From NCBI RefSeq assembly GCF_028640845.1, contig NC_080542.1, forward strand, positions 63,811,064 to 63,875,063: DNA of 64,000 bases. Direction: 5' to 3'. Numbering within the stretch: the first letter of the stretch is position 1; every line of letters starts with the position of its first letter. The stretch is from Ahaetulla prasina. Its lineage: Eukaryota > Chordata > Lepidosauria > Squamata > Colubridae. The translations under genes were made by a program, and so were the position numbers. A model generated the notes under the pieces. The model was not told the origin of the DNA, made no database searches, and saw nothing but the letters and a program-made list of their open reading frames with translations. Of this stretch, positions 1 through 11,811 are shown in pieces.

Positions 1-1562
1 TGGCCTCAGGTTTCTAGGGAAAATGTAATAGGAACATATACTTCATATTTCCCTATTACGAGGAATAATTGACCTGTACCTAAGGCCTTCCAACTATTAT
101 CAGATAGCTAAACTTGACAGATAGCTGAAAATGTCTTTGCCTAAAGAGAAAAAGAAAGAGATGATTTAAACAAAGACATGCATGTGGATATTCAAAAAAT
201 AGAGCAGTTCTTGGAGAAAATGATAGCCTTCCATAATATACAGTCTGGTGGGAGGTAACCTTGTAGCCAGATTAAGCCTACAGATCAAAGTTTGCATCCC
301 TGAGACAGAGGAGGAAACTTGCTGCAAGGAGCACAAAGTCAATCTGCTTTTTCCCCTGATTTCTGAAAGCAGGTAGTTCTATGCTTCATACAAAATATTA
401 GCACTGTGAGTCTCTTAAATTTCAGTCCTCAAGGCAATTTAAAGCCTGCAAGTACGGTCATTTATATTATTATTTCATACATGAAACAAAGTGATACTCT
501 AATGCTTTAAGAACTGCTTCAAATCAGCTTCTTCCAGCCAGTCATGTAGGGAAGATATATTGTGGACCTGTCAGTTCCAAGAATTCTGACTGGTGGATTC
601 TAGGAGAAGAGCTTTCTCTGCCATTGCATCCACCATATAGAATATTGTCCCCCAAGAGATAAGGTGGATTCTCATTCTCCAGATCTTTTGGGAAGATTTG
701 AAAACACAACTCTGCAATTATGCTTGAGGTTCCTAGAGGAACACACAGTCATGAGGCTGGATAGTGTTTGTAATGCCGTCCTGCTATCTTTTAATGTTGA
801 ATTTTATTTATATTTGTCTCTTTTTAAATTTTATATAGTTTTCCATATTTTAATATTTTATTTCTATACCACTCAGAGTCCCTCTCCCTCTATGAGGGAG
901 ATGGATAATTTCAAAATTTGATAAATTTGATTATGTATGATATGGTATATGATATCATATAACATGAGATTATATTATATTACATTACTCATATCTTGAA
1001 ATTATGAATAGACATATCTGAAAAGCTCCTGGGGAATGGGAATAGTTAACTTTTAAAAATATCTGACTTCTGTAGCATGTTTAATCTCAAGTTCCTTTGT
1101 CTTTTAATATCTTTTAAAAGACTCAGAAACATAAAGCAGTGCTAGTTTTTCTAATACATGTCATAATGCCTTTCCACTATTTGCTAAATAGTAAAGGAGA
1201 TGCTGCCATTTTTTCAAGAGAAGAGAATAGTGGGCATACTTGAAAACAAGCGTTCTTCCAATCGTGTTTTAATAATGAAAGGTATCAACTATATTTTATT
1301 GAAGAATGGCGTATATGAGACAAAATTTCTTTTATGCATATTGTACTTTCCATTATGCATAGTATACTTTTATTAATGTTGAGATTTGCAAGTCACTTAA
1401 GGCCATTATAGATTTACATTTTCCTGTCAAAATTTATTATACAAATGAAACAAGACTTATTTATTACTCTTACTGATACTGAACTTTGCAAGTCACTTTG
1501 CAAGTTCTGTTTCTAGACAACATCTTTCATGTCATGGGATTATCAACATCTTTTGATAGCAA
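1..1562. other. unique AT-rich DNA, no gene recognised
   Basis: No coding region, RNA gene or recognisable repeat is seen. The short ORFs have no known motifs and the base composition is uniformly AT-rich, as expected for non-coding vertebrate DNA. Confidence 0.6.
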
Positions 1563-2141
1563 CATCATTTGTACCTCTATAACTGTCTGGTTCGGTTCTG
1601 CAACCCAACAAGAAAGACATAGAATATAATTAGAACTGCAGATAATTAGAACTGCAGAACTGCATAAAAAATAATTGCTACCAACCTGCCTTCCATTGAG
1701 GACCTGTATACCGCACAAATGAAGAAGAGGGCCGTGAAAATATTTACAGATCCCTCACATCCAGGACATAAACTGTTTCAACTCCTACCCTCAAAATGAC
1801 GCTATAGAGCACTGCACACCAGAACAACTAGACACAAGAACAGTTTTTCCCCGAAGGCCATCACTCTGCTAAACAATTAATTCCCTCAACACTGTCAAAC
1901 TATTTACTAAATCTGCACTACTATTAATCTTTTCATCGTTCCCATCACCAATCTCTTTCCACTTACAACTGTATGACTGTAACTTTGTTGCTGGCAATCC
2001 TTATGATTTATATTGATATATTGACCATCATTTGTTTTGTAAATGTTGTACCTTGATGAATGTATCTTTTCTTTTATGTACACTGAGAGCATATGCACCA
2101 AGACAAATTCCTTGTGTGTCCAATCACACTTGGCCAATAAA
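1563..2141 (+). mobile_element. family A LINE, 5'-truncated 3' end (CR1/L3-type)
   Basis: The stretch encodes, in broken frames, the C-terminal end of a LINE reverse transcriptase shared with four other loci here (14675, 28292, 28470 minus, 42709). Recognisable pieces are the SITVWFGSA-type segment, a PSIEDLYTA-type segment and an HPGHKLFQLLP-type segment. It ends in the common 3' UTR (AATCACACTTGGCCAATAAA) directly before the microsatellite. It is truncated at its 5' end, as usual for LINEs, and carries an in-frame TGA plus indels. The family resembles the snake CR1/L3 group; that name is from memory. Confidence 0.75.
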
Positions 2142-2222
2142 ATTCTATTCTATTCTATTCTATTCTATTCTATTCTATTCTATTCTATTCTATTCTATTC
2201 TATTCTATTCTATTCTATTCTA
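2142..2222 (+). repeat. (ATTCT)n microsatellite, LINE tail
   Basis: About 16 nearly perfect ATTCT units follow immediately after the family A LINE 3' end. The array is the LINE tail, because the same unit follows other copies of the family. Several forward reading frames pass through it only because a 5-bp unit makes all frames open. Confidence 0.95.
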
Positions 2223-3304
2223 GAAATTACATTTTTATAGTCACAAGACCTAAAACCCTGTATGTAGAAATGGTAAGGCTTTTAAAAGCTGTCTGATTTA
2301 TGTTTTTCCTAGGTTCCTATAGAATCCCAGTAAATAGAATCCCAGTATAACACTTGTATTTATCTTCATATTACTGCAATAGCTTTGAAGCATTAAGAAA
2401 ACCACAGCCATATAGTGATAGCTTTATCTAAAACATTTTACCAATATGGCTCTTTTAAAGATGTTTATCATGATTTCTTTAAGACAATTTTAATAATGTA
2501 GCTGTTTCAATTAACAAAATATTTATGAGAAATAGTACACAAAAGCTTTCCTTATAATAGTGCTTAGCATAAGAAGTAATCTGTGGAGAAAAAACAAAAA
2601 TCTAAAGATATTTTAATCAGTAAAAAAGGCTACTTTTCATAAGTACTTTGTTAATCAAAATAATCTACTGTAATATAGCATGTCCAAGCCAGTGGAAAAT
2701 TGCTTGTTAATCACAAATGAATTACTGATTTTTTCAGTGAGTTGAACCATGGATTATTCTATGGAAGAAATAAAAAAAATTCAGCTACGTATCACTGAAT
2801 AAGGTTTATGTCAGTAATAATGCTTTTAGACTTCTCATGTGGAGCAGTTAATGTATTGGTTCATAAAATATAAGAGGCTTTCAACATCTTAATGGTCCAT
2901 TAGCAGTGAAACCAGCCATCAGCTGTGGGCAAAGTCATGGGCGTTGTGTGATTGGTTGATACATGGCATTTTTGTTAGAAGGATCAAATCAAGCAGCAAA
3001 ACATTAAAAAAAAACAGTATTATAAGGCTCATACTGTTTCAAGAAAGAAGAAAGAGACGTGAATAACTTGGACAATGGTTTTCACTGTAATATTGTAACT
3101 TTTCACTAAAAAAATAATTAGTAAAAATTGATATATTTTTAAAATGGTACATTTATTTTATTTTTATTTTATTATTTATTTATTTTATTTTTTTGGTAGC
3201 GATTTGTTAAAGATTATAATTACAACAGTAAAAAAACTAATACAAACTAAACATAAATACATAAAAAGAAAGAATACAAGATGCAGAAAAGAAAAAAAAA
3301 GGAA
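2223..3304. other. AT-rich DNA, nothing recognised
   Basis: No coding potential. A short (ATTTT)n-like run lies near 3150-3190, just upstream of the Penelope-like remnant. An A-rich purine tract (about 3230-3310) precedes the recognisable element sequence. Confidence 0.5.
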
Positions 3305-4022
3305 AAATAGAACACTCAGAAGGATCTTCAGCCAACAAAACATACGTGCACACTTCAAACTCAACAATATACTAAGGCAGAAGCTTGTCTACCCCAAGGA
3401 TAAAACATCCAGACAGAAACTGAGCAATGTGGTATACGCAGTACAATGCAGTGAGCCATGTGCAAATCTGTACATTGGGGAAATGAAACAACCACTTCAT
3501 TAAACACATGGCACAACATAGGAGAATAAACACATCAGGACAAGATTCAGCAGTCCATCTGCATTTAAATGACACAGGCCATTCTTTTGAAGACAACAAA
3601 GTCCATATTTTGGACAGAGCGGATCGGATCGCTGGTTTGAAAGAGGGATTAAAGAGGCTATCCATGTCAACATTGAACAGCCCTCTCTCAACAGAGGGGG
3701 AGGGATTCAACATCATCTATCTCCAATCTACAACACAATCCTTTCAACAGTTCCAAGAAGGCTCAACACCAATTTGCACCACTCAGGTGACCCTGATGAT
3801 ACAGATAAATCTCCAGGTGACCTTAATGACCTGCTAAAAGAATGCAAATTACCAGCTGTCTGCAAGGAGTATAAATCCTTCCATTCCTCACCATCCAGTC
3901 AGAGCTGGAGAAGCTTCTTGGATGAGAAGTGAAATGTCTTCAAAGAAAAATCAGAAAGCCCAGTTGCCTCTTGAAAAAGGACCTTTAGGACAACCATGAC
4001 CTGGATGACTGAGAATCTTCAT
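3305..4022 (+). mobile_element. Penelope-like element remnant with GIY-YIG endonuclease
   Basis: Broken frames encode the C-terminal GIY-YIG endonuclease of a Penelope-like retroelement. Frame 1 (to about 3503) contains VVYAVQC and LYIGE, the GIY and YIG halves of the motif. A frame change near 3500 leads to AQHRR, a GHSFED segment and an ILDR-type segment. A further frame change near 3650 leads to PSLNRGGG, which carries the conserved Asn of the family. The 3' part (about 3890-4020) resembles the terminal region of vertebrate Penelope-like elements. The reverse-transcriptase part is absent. At least two frameshifts and a premature stop after QPLH make it a dead fragment. Confidence 0.8.
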
Positions 4023-5270
4023 AGAGATTTATGCATGATAGTTATTACCACATCCCCAGAGCAATAAACCTACCAAAGAATACTATCTTGCAGTCTTCTT
4101 GTGAGAAACAGCTGTCTAGAGCACTTGTGGGCAATCTCAAGTCCTCTCCTTATTTGGAAGAGAATTATTGAAAATCAGATCTAGTTGCTCTCTCTTCATT
4201 CATCATGTTTGTCAGCTCTGGTTTTTTTTTTTTTTTTTGAGTTCAAATTGAACTCAAAAAAATTCTTCAATTAATGATTTCTTCAAAATCATTCAATTAA
4301 TTATTTCTTCCTTTGAGAAGTCTAAAATGGCATATTTATTGTTGAAAATCCCTGTACAGTAGTGTAATTGAAATCTGGATGAGCATCTGTCATGTGTTAT
4401 AATTAGTTTTAAGCAGATCCAACTTTTAAGATTATATATTACAAAAGAGGTTTTAAAATTAATCAAATTTAGATTTATCAAGAGAAAATGATAATTCATT
4501 TTGTTTAAAATGTTTTTTCTGTTAACATGGTGATCAAAATAATGACCTATGTTTTGACTTTATGTACTGTAACATGTTTTCTTTAAATTCATTTCCATAT
4601 TTCCTATGGGGCTGGGGAAGTTATGTTCCACATTTATTTTTATAACGGCTTTGGTTTCTTTATGTCTCTCAGACTACATTATCTCACAAATTTCTTTTTC
4701 TTCTCCTTCTTTGAAACAATGTCAACAAATTCTATTTTCCAAGATCAAAATTACTTACTTATTTATTAAATTTATATGCTGCCCATCTCACTATCCAAAG
4801 CAACTCAAATTCTTTTAGAAGCAACGACAACAAAACTTTCTGAAGAGTAAAAATCTGCTAGTTCTACTTTGCTATTAGTGGTTTGCAATAGGAATGTTTC
4901 TATAAAAAGAAATCAACCTTTTATTGCAGGACTAACTAGTTAACTAGAGTATTAGCTTAAATTACTGCTTTGAACTGCATGTAATGTAAAGGTTGACAAG
5001 CACTTTCCTTACAAAATTAATTTTGACTCCTTGTTCATAAAAGATTTCTAGGGATAATTTCTCTATAAAACCTCAGGCTGTTCTTAGTCTTTTGCTAATA
5101 AGCGTTTGATCCTAAAAGGCAAGGAGCCTCTTAGCACTACTAAAATAAAAGAAGAAAGCTAGTCACCTGCAGAACATTGAATACTGTTCATCAAACTGAG
5201 TTTATTAATAGTCTGGAAGTTTGTGCTTGCTATTAGATAGAACTATCTCATAAGATTAGAAGAAAGTTCT
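4023..5270. other. AT-rich DNA, nothing recognised
   Basis: No supported gene or repeat, apart from a T-run with a short A/T inverted pair near 4220-4262. Confidence 0.5.
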
Positions 5271-5621
5271 GTTACACCTATCCTGCTCAGACTGCACTGG
5301 CTACCTGTGGCCTTCCGGGTGCGCTTCAAGGTGTTGGTGACAATCTTTAAAGCGCTCCATGGCATAGGGCCGGGCTATTTACGGGACCGCCTACTGCTAC
5401 CAAATACCTCTCACCGACCCGTGCGCTCTCACAGAGAGGGACTCCTCAGGGTGCCGTCAGCTAGGCAGTGCCGTCTGGCGACACCCAGGGGAAGGGCCTT
5501 CTCTGTGGGGGCTCCCACCCTCTGGAACGAACTCCCTCCAGGACTTCGTCAACTTCCGGACCTCCGAACCTTTCGTCGCGAGCTTAAAACGCACTTATTC
5601 ATCTGCGCGGGACTGGATTAG
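5271..5621 (+). pseudogene. L2-like reverse transcriptase, C-terminal fragment, open frame
   Basis: About 116 codons without a stop, starting inside the protein at the LINE truncation point. There is no initiation codon of its own and no catalytic RT motif, because those lie upstream of the truncation. It has no independent function. The clean frame serves as an age marker compared with the broken homologues at 14039, 26292 and 31345. Confidence 0.75.
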
Positions 5622-5817
5622 ATTTTAAAGTTATTGGTTTTAAGGGTTTTTTTATTATTTATATTGTTTTTAAATTCGGCAATAGAATAAGTTTTTTAAT
5701 TGTTGTTTTTTAATCTGTATTTATATGTATTTTAACTGCCTGTGAACCGCCCTGAGTCCTTAGGGAGATAGGGCGGTATATAAATTTGAAAAATAAATAA
5801 ATAAATAAATAAAATAA
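5271..5817 (+). mobile_element. family B (L2-like) LINE, 5'-truncated, young tail
   Basis: A 5'-truncated LINE 3' end. The reading frame is open from the truncation point to the natural stop at 5621 and encodes the reverse-transcriptase C-terminus, with LHWLPV, FKALHG, RPVRSHREGLLRVPS and WNELPPGLR segments. The 3' UTR has the family ending (CCGCCCTGAGTCC, then GGGCGGTATATAAATT) and an (AAAT)n tail at about 5789-5817. It resembles L2-clade LINEs of squamates. The intact frame implies a recent copy. Confidence 0.8.
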
Positions 5818-8800
5818 AGTATGAAATATGTCCTAAAGAGAGAGAAGGTTAATTGTCTTATTATGTAAACAATCTCCATTATTTAATTATTTTTATCCTT
5901 TTTGCAAGCAGAACATTATTACATAGCCATCAACACAACCCAATCAACATCTAAAAAGCCACTTACAACAGGCACTATAAATACTACACACAGAACAGCA
6001 CACACTCTGCTAGAGAGAAGTTCTCTGAAGATGAGGTCCAGGACAAGTCCAAAAGCTCAGAAGACAAAACCTCTGGTCCCAGTTACTGACTCAGATTGGA
6101 TCCTGCATCATTATTACATATTACACTAATTTCATGCTAATTATCACAAAGTTATCTCATTAATTAACAGTGGCATTGAATAATGTTGTTGTATTTGACC
6201 AAACTAGGATCATCTTATCATTTAGGCAAAACAGGCAAAATAATAATTGATTTTGTCTATGACAGCCAGTTTGGGACAAAAATAAAAAGAATAATGATTA
6301 GTGAAATATTTATCTTGACACTGGCAGACTTATAAAAGGATTTCCAGTAATGGATCACAAAGATTTTTTTACATTTATTATGAAATATCTTTTTTACATT
6401 CTTTACTTTACAAAGATATATTAACCACTACATAGCTCTCCTAAGAATTATTGATTAAATATTATAATCGTATTTTGAGAGATTTTTCCTCCCAAAACAT
6501 GCAGTCATGCCAGCTGCTGCATTGCCGCAACCACACAAAACATTTTGTTTTGCGGGCTTTTTAACAACAGTATGCCAATGTCAGCAGGCAAATAAATATT
6601 TCTGAGAAATAAACTTACAACATTAGTTTGGTAGAAATTTCTGCCTTTCTAGGTGCTGACTTAACAAGTTGGTGCTGCTTATCAGCAAAACGGGATATGA
6701 ACTTTTCTTTTTACAGAGGGAAAAATCTAATCGTTGTCCTTATTCTGTACATTTGATTTATCATATTTCCATTCAAAAGCACAGACATTTATTTAAATCC
6801 GCTGCATATTCTAAATATTTTCTGTTATTGCAAATATTTACTTTTTGCAGCAGAAGCAAAAAATGTATATGTGCAGCATTTCCAATATTTGTGTCGTTCA
6901 AGGAGAGCCACAGGCTAGGCTGTGAGCAAGTCCCTTGGCTTATAGAGCACATCACAAAAAAGGTATTCCCCCTCCCTTCTTTCTTCACTGATTAGAAAAA
7001 TAATGGAGACAATTGTATATCAAAAGAAAAGTGGTGGATCACTGGAGCAGACAGACAAAATGGATTTTTAATTCAAACATGCTATTTCAAAATGATCATT
7101 ACAGTGATTGCTATAGCACAGGGAAAAAAAGTATAATGAACAATCCAATATTAAACTACTTTCACTTGAGTTCTTGCTTTCTTTTATTATAGAAAATAAA
7201 CAGCAAATCTAAATAGGTGAAGGTTTATAGTATTTAATATAGAGTTGCTCAGCACATGAATATTTGTTTACTGTCCTACTATTGATTGTTTACTATTTTG
7301 CAGCCTATTAGTTTATGTATATCTTTATCCTCCATCATATGCCTGAAATTATCCATGAAATAATATCTTGATCACTGATTCTAATATTTTTGATTTTGCA
7401 TGACATATTTGATTCTGCTTTATTAGATTGATTTTAAAAAGTTTTTGCAAGAAGATCCTTTTTATGAAACTGATATGCACTATGTATTTATTTAAGCTGT
7501 TTTTCTGCAACTCATTGATGGGTGAAGCAGAAGTTCATGTTTAAACCTGTCAGTAAAATGAATAGACAAATTGTATATTTTTATGATCTATTTATTTTCT
7601 TATTAGACCGATAAAGGAAGGTAATGTGTGAAACAGTGATTAAAGTGTTGGATCAGGGAGATTCAGATCAAATGTAGTCACTATTTAGAGTATAGAAAAT
7701 ATAAAGAAAAATAAAATAAAAAGAAAGGAACCAGTCATATGTGGAAGTGCTCTGGACTTCTGTAGTTAAATTCAGAAACTTTCTTTTTGAGCAATTGTTA
7801 AATTCCTCCCTTTTTTTTATTTCTTCCGCATATTTTTAGCAACTATTATCTTACATTGTTAACTTCAAGAGCTTGAACCTATGAATCCACAGACAGTCTC
7901 TAAGATAAATTTAGAATTTCTTCTTCTGAAAATATACTTAAGAAATTTTGAATGAAGAAAAAAGAAATAAAACTATTCTTTAAATCATCAAAAATCCTCA
8001 TTAGGCTAAAAAAACATTCTGAAATTCCCTAATATCCCTCCTCAGGTAGTGCAAAGGGACTATCAACCTTCCAAATATGGCCTTTTGAAATTGCTGTTAA
8101 ATATAGATTAAGGTATTTAGTCTTTAGCTCTAAGATGAAAAATTTTGTTCAAGGTCTCCTGAATAAACCTAAGGACAATACTTCATTCTTGTCATTTTAT
8201 CAGTCCGCGTGATACCCTTTTGACACCTTGACTCCCCTAATCCCTTCACTTGATTAATAAAGCATGAGCTGTACATTATCTTTGATCCTTAGCTTCACAT
8301 TCACTGAAATCAACAGAAGTATTTTGGCCTGGGGGACGGTTATGGTTTTTTATTACTGCACGGATTCCCGGTCTGGATGGGGTATATTCTCTAACCACTT
8401 GACATTTACTTAGTGTTGAGATGACAGGCAAAGATATATCACAATAGAGACATGCCTGAGCATCTTTCTCCCAAGGGATGGACACAGATTTCCAAGGATT
8501 TTTTCCCCTAGTTTAGAAAATGTCAAAAACAATGAATGGTCTCAAGTGAACAAATGAACAAGTGATCAGAAAGGTCACTTCTGAACACGGCTGAACATAT
8601 TGTCAACAGTTTCTGCATAAAAAAGGTAACGTTCTCTGTCATGTATTCTCAAGGATACAGGTCTTGTTTTGCTTAGAATGAGATTTTAAATATATATAAA
8701 GTTTGCAAACTCATTCTTGTTTGATAGCTAATAAAAGGGGTTCTGTCTTGCAAAAATGAATTATATCGAAGCTCACTGAAAACAAATGAGACTTAATTTG

Positions 8801-9837
8801 AAGTAAATTTAAATCAAGTTGCAGCAATCCTAAATACCCCTATTTAAAAACAACTTTTATTTGTTTTGCAAACAAGACTAGCATTAGGACCAACTTGCTT
8901 AAGACCTATGTTGATTTAAGCCCATCATGTTTTATTGATCAGTCACTCCTTATTAGATGAATATCTTATGCAATGCACTAATATGAATCACAATATTTGA
9001 CTTTGGAATCTAAAGTTCACAGTGATATAAATTGCCAAGCAAATAATTAGAGAGAGAAATACAAGAGCAAAAAATGTGTACCTAATTGACAAATTGTTCA
9101 TTATAAGGACCCCGAACTGGATATAGCTCTTTAAAGGTCTAGATGAAAACTTAATGATTGTTTCCGTATCAATAAATTTATGAAGCAGAGAGTTTATGTG
9201 TAGCATAAAGCATATCCTATTTCTAACCAAATATAATGGTGGTATTTCATTGACAAGCACTGGTGTGAGGAAATTTATGGCTTCCTAGGTTTTTATATTC
9301 CAGGATCTGTAAACACTAGCTGGTACAGCCAAAATCAGGGATTATGTTATCTGTAGCCCAACATTTGGAAAGCCATGTTGTCCCATCTGTGCTATAGAGC
9401 GGCAGAGATTTGAAATGTAATTAGAGGAACCCCACATTTGAAAACACTGGCTCTTTACAAATTGCAAATTGAGTTACATTGATAATGCTTTTTAAATTGT
9501 ACTTATCCATAGAAATGTGTCATCTTTATTACCCACTCTTCATAGAAGACTGAGCTATTATTTTTATCAGAACTACCACCAATATCATGAAGCATACTTT
9601 GTGGAAAGAAATTCTGTTTAAATGTCACATAGTAAAACAGTTATAGAATATAAAATATATCACAATAGTTTAAAAATATCATTCTTTCTGTTGGATATAT
9701 CATTCACAATTACTAAATTGTTTCCTTCATGGTGCAAAATAGTGGAAGGATCCTGCTGTCTATCTAATCTGATGCTGTTATCTACATACAGGAAAAGGAT
9801 TGTTGTTGTTGTTATTAGCTGCAAAGTTGTGTCCAAC
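5818..9837. other. 4 kb of unique DNA, no gene recognised
   Basis: The longest stretch here without a recognised mobile element. Short ORFs such as 6669-6995 (+), 8276-8485 (-) and 8988-9260 (-) have no family motif I know and no visible splice or promoter context. Conserved non-coding DNA or part of a host intron is possible, but I cannot show it from one sequence. Confidence 0.5.
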
Positions 9838-9863
9838 CAGGGGTGAAATTCACTTCCCTATGG

Positions 9864-10194
9864 ACGTTGAGCTTGTCAATTGAAAGGTCGGTAGCTCCGC
9901 GGTTCGAAGCCCTAGTGCTGCTGTGTAACGGGGTGAGCTCCTGTTACTTGTCCCAGCTTCTGCCAACCTAGCAGTTTCGAAAGCACGTAAAAATGCAAGT
10001 AGAAAAAATAGGGACCACCTTTGGTGGGAAGGTAACAGCGTTCCGTGCGCCTTTGGCATTGAGTCATGCCGGCCCCATGACCACGGAGATGTCTTCGGAC
10101 AGCGCTGGCTCTTTGGCTTTGAAATGGAGATGAGCACCACCCCCTAGAGTCAGCAACGACTAGCACGTATGTGCGAGGGGAACCTTTACCTTTA
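9864..10194 (+). mobile_element. tRNA-derived SINE with ACCTTT tail
   Basis: A 331-bp element bounded by the exact direct repeat CCTATGG (9857-9863 and 10195-10201). A Pol III B box (GGTTCGAAGCC, 9901-9911) lies in the tRNA-like head. The 3' end is a short ACCTTT repeat. The target duplication proves insertion into the hAT-like fragment. It belongs to a common squamate SINE group whose exact name I cannot fix. Confidence 0.75.
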
Positions 10195-10324
10195 CCTATG
10201 GTTCACAAATTTGTGCATGCCATGTGTGCACTCGCAAACCTGCGCATGCAGGGAGGCTTAAAATGTTGCAAAAAAGCAATGTCATGACATCCGTGTGAGT
10301 GGGCGGAGCCTCCCACAGCCATCA

Positions 10325-10386
10325 CTACTGGTTTGCCCGAGCCAGATAGAACCGACTACTGGTTGGCCCGAGCCAGATAGAACCGG
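10325..10386 (+). repeat. 31-bp tandem duplication
   Basis: Two adjacent 31-bp copies (10325-10355 and 10356-10386) start with CTACTGG and contain CCCGAGCCAGATAGAACCG. They differ at about two positions. They lie within the hAT-like fragment. Confidence 0.8.
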
Positions 10387-10397
10387 CTGAGATGGTG

Positions 10398-10892
10398 TCT
10401 GACCCATCAGGATAATCAATAATCCTCCATATCTTCCTGTACTCTATCATCCACCGAAGTCCATTTAAGCTCTCACTGACTGCTTCAGTGATTCTATCCA
10501 GCCATCTTATTCTCTGTCATCCCATTCTTCTTTTGCCCTCAATCGTTCCCAGGATTAAGCTCTTCTCCAGTGAGTCCTTTCTTCTCATAAGGTGGCCAAA
10601 ATATTTGAGTTTCATCTTCAGGATCTGGCCTTCTAAAGAGCAGTCAGGGTTGATCTCCTCTAGGACTGACCAATTTGATCACCTTGCAATCCAAGGGACT
10701 TGCAGGAGTCTTCTCCAGCACCAGAGTTCAAAGGCCTCAATTCTTTGGTGCTCAGCCTTCCTTATGGTCCAACTTTCACAGCCAAATATTGCAACTGGGA
10801 AAACCATAGCCTTGACTATATGCACTTTTGTCGACAGGGTGATATATTTGCTTTTTAGTGTGCTGTCTAGATTTTCTATAGTTTTCCTCCCC
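10398..10892 (-). mobile_element. Bov-B LINE 3' fragment, antisense
   Basis: It matches, on the minus strand, the C-terminal coding part of the full-length Bov-B at 35737-38938 (roughly its 38440-38910 segment), including the SCESWTIRKAEHQRIEAFELW-type stretch. The terminal 3' UTR is mostly missing. The 5'-truncation side (10892) abuts three TTAGGG-type units. Several indels separate it from the other Bov-B. Confidence 0.85.
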
Positions 10893-10910
10893 AGGGTTAG
10901 GGTTAGGGTT
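10893..10910 (+). repeat. short interstitial telomere-like repeat (TTAGGG)3
   Basis: Eighteen bases, AGGGTTAGGGTTAGGGTT, lie exactly between the Bov-B truncation point and a T-rich tract. Three units is too short to be more than a junction curiosity. Confidence 0.8.
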
Positions 10911-11105
10911 TTTTTCAATTTTTCAATTCTTTTTTTTAATTTTAATCTTTATTCAAATCTTAAATATCGTTTTAATTTTAAATTCTTTTTTCAAATTTCA
11001 AAAGTAAAAAAAGTCAAAAACTCTTATAAACTATTGTAAACCCTTTGCAACTGGGAAAATATTTAATTTTCAGAATTTTTTAATTTTTTAACAAACAAAC
11101 AAGTC
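10911..11105 (+). other. T-rich leader before CR1 ORF1
   Basis: T-rich sequence with repeated AATTCTTTTTT and TTTTCAATT words, immediately upstream of the CR1 ORF1 remnant. A similar tract occurs at 40640-40790. It could be a CR1 5' UTR, but that is inferred only from position. Confidence 0.4.
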
Positions 11106-11811
11106 ATGGAAATAGAGACTAACACTATAGTGACTTGCAAAGTGTGCCATATGTTTCAGTTTATGCCCACAAAAGACCCAGACTATGTATGTATCAAATG
11201 TAAACTACTTGAATTATTAGAAGAAAAAGTAAAGGGTCTAGAGGCAATTCTGAAACTCAAAGAAAACAGTGAGAAATCCCAACCTGAGCAAGAAGATTAC
11301 ACCAAAATAAAACATAATAGGGAACAATTAGCTTTTAAAAAATAACCCCATATATGAACATAAAGAAGAAAACCCATGGAAACATGACACTTTTAGAAGA
11401 AAACAACAACCAAGAGCAAAGCATCTATTATCTACTCTAGCCCACTCCAATGAAGCCTCTCTGGAACTGAATAATTGCTTTCATAGCCTTCCCCTGGAAG
11501 AAAATATGCAGACACTCAGAAAAGAGCATTAATGAATAGTTTCTTTAAAAAAAAAAGCCCTATTCCAGCATTCCTGTGTCAGGAGGAAAAGTATACCAAA
11601 GTTCCATAAGGAAAAAAAAAGCAAATATTGGTGACAGGAGATTTAATTCTTAGGGGAACAGAAACTATATTCTGCAAACCAGACAGTCAAATGTAACTCA
11701 GTACCTTACTAAAATAATCAACCCCATGGATTACTGCCCCTTTCTTCTCCCACCTGTGGGGATCAATGACAAAACAATGAATCTGAAAACAATAACGAAA
11801 TTATGTTATTA
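11106..11811 (+). pseudogene. CR1 LINE ORF1 remnant (zinc-finger and SGNH-like parts)
   Basis: An open stretch of 79 codons (11106-11345) has a CX2C...CX2C arrangement (TCKVC, then YVCIKCKLLELLEEKV), followed by a charged coiled-coil-like segment. This is the N-terminal layout of CR1 ORF1 proteins. Downstream, in broken frames near 11635-11780, are GDLILRGTE-type and VGINDK-type segments that correspond to the GDS and GTND blocks of the SGNH-hydrolase-like domain of CR1 ORF1. A stop at 11343 and several indels inactivate it. A SINE splits the element at 11812. ORF1 is rarely retained in 5'-truncated CR1 copies. Confidence 0.65.

Larger units (their letters stand above)
9838..10395 (+). mobile_element. 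hAT-like non-autonomous DNA transposon fragment, split by a SINE
   Basis: The start CAGGGGTGAAATTCA fits hAT-type inverted-repeat ends. The sequence is interrupted after CCTATGG by a SINE and resumes at 10195. The resumed part contains the CTACTGG...AACCG segments typical of squamate short hAT elements, including a 31-bp direct duplication. No matching right terminus was found before the adjoining Bov-B fragment, so it is truncated or rearranged. Class assignment is by terminal motif only. Confidence 0.5.

Noticed and set aside
8276..8485. 69-codon minus-strand ORF with a CX2C pair
   Set aside because: No family recognised, no splice context; too short to support.
10893..10910. true telomere or large interstitial telomeric block
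   Set aside because: Only three units.
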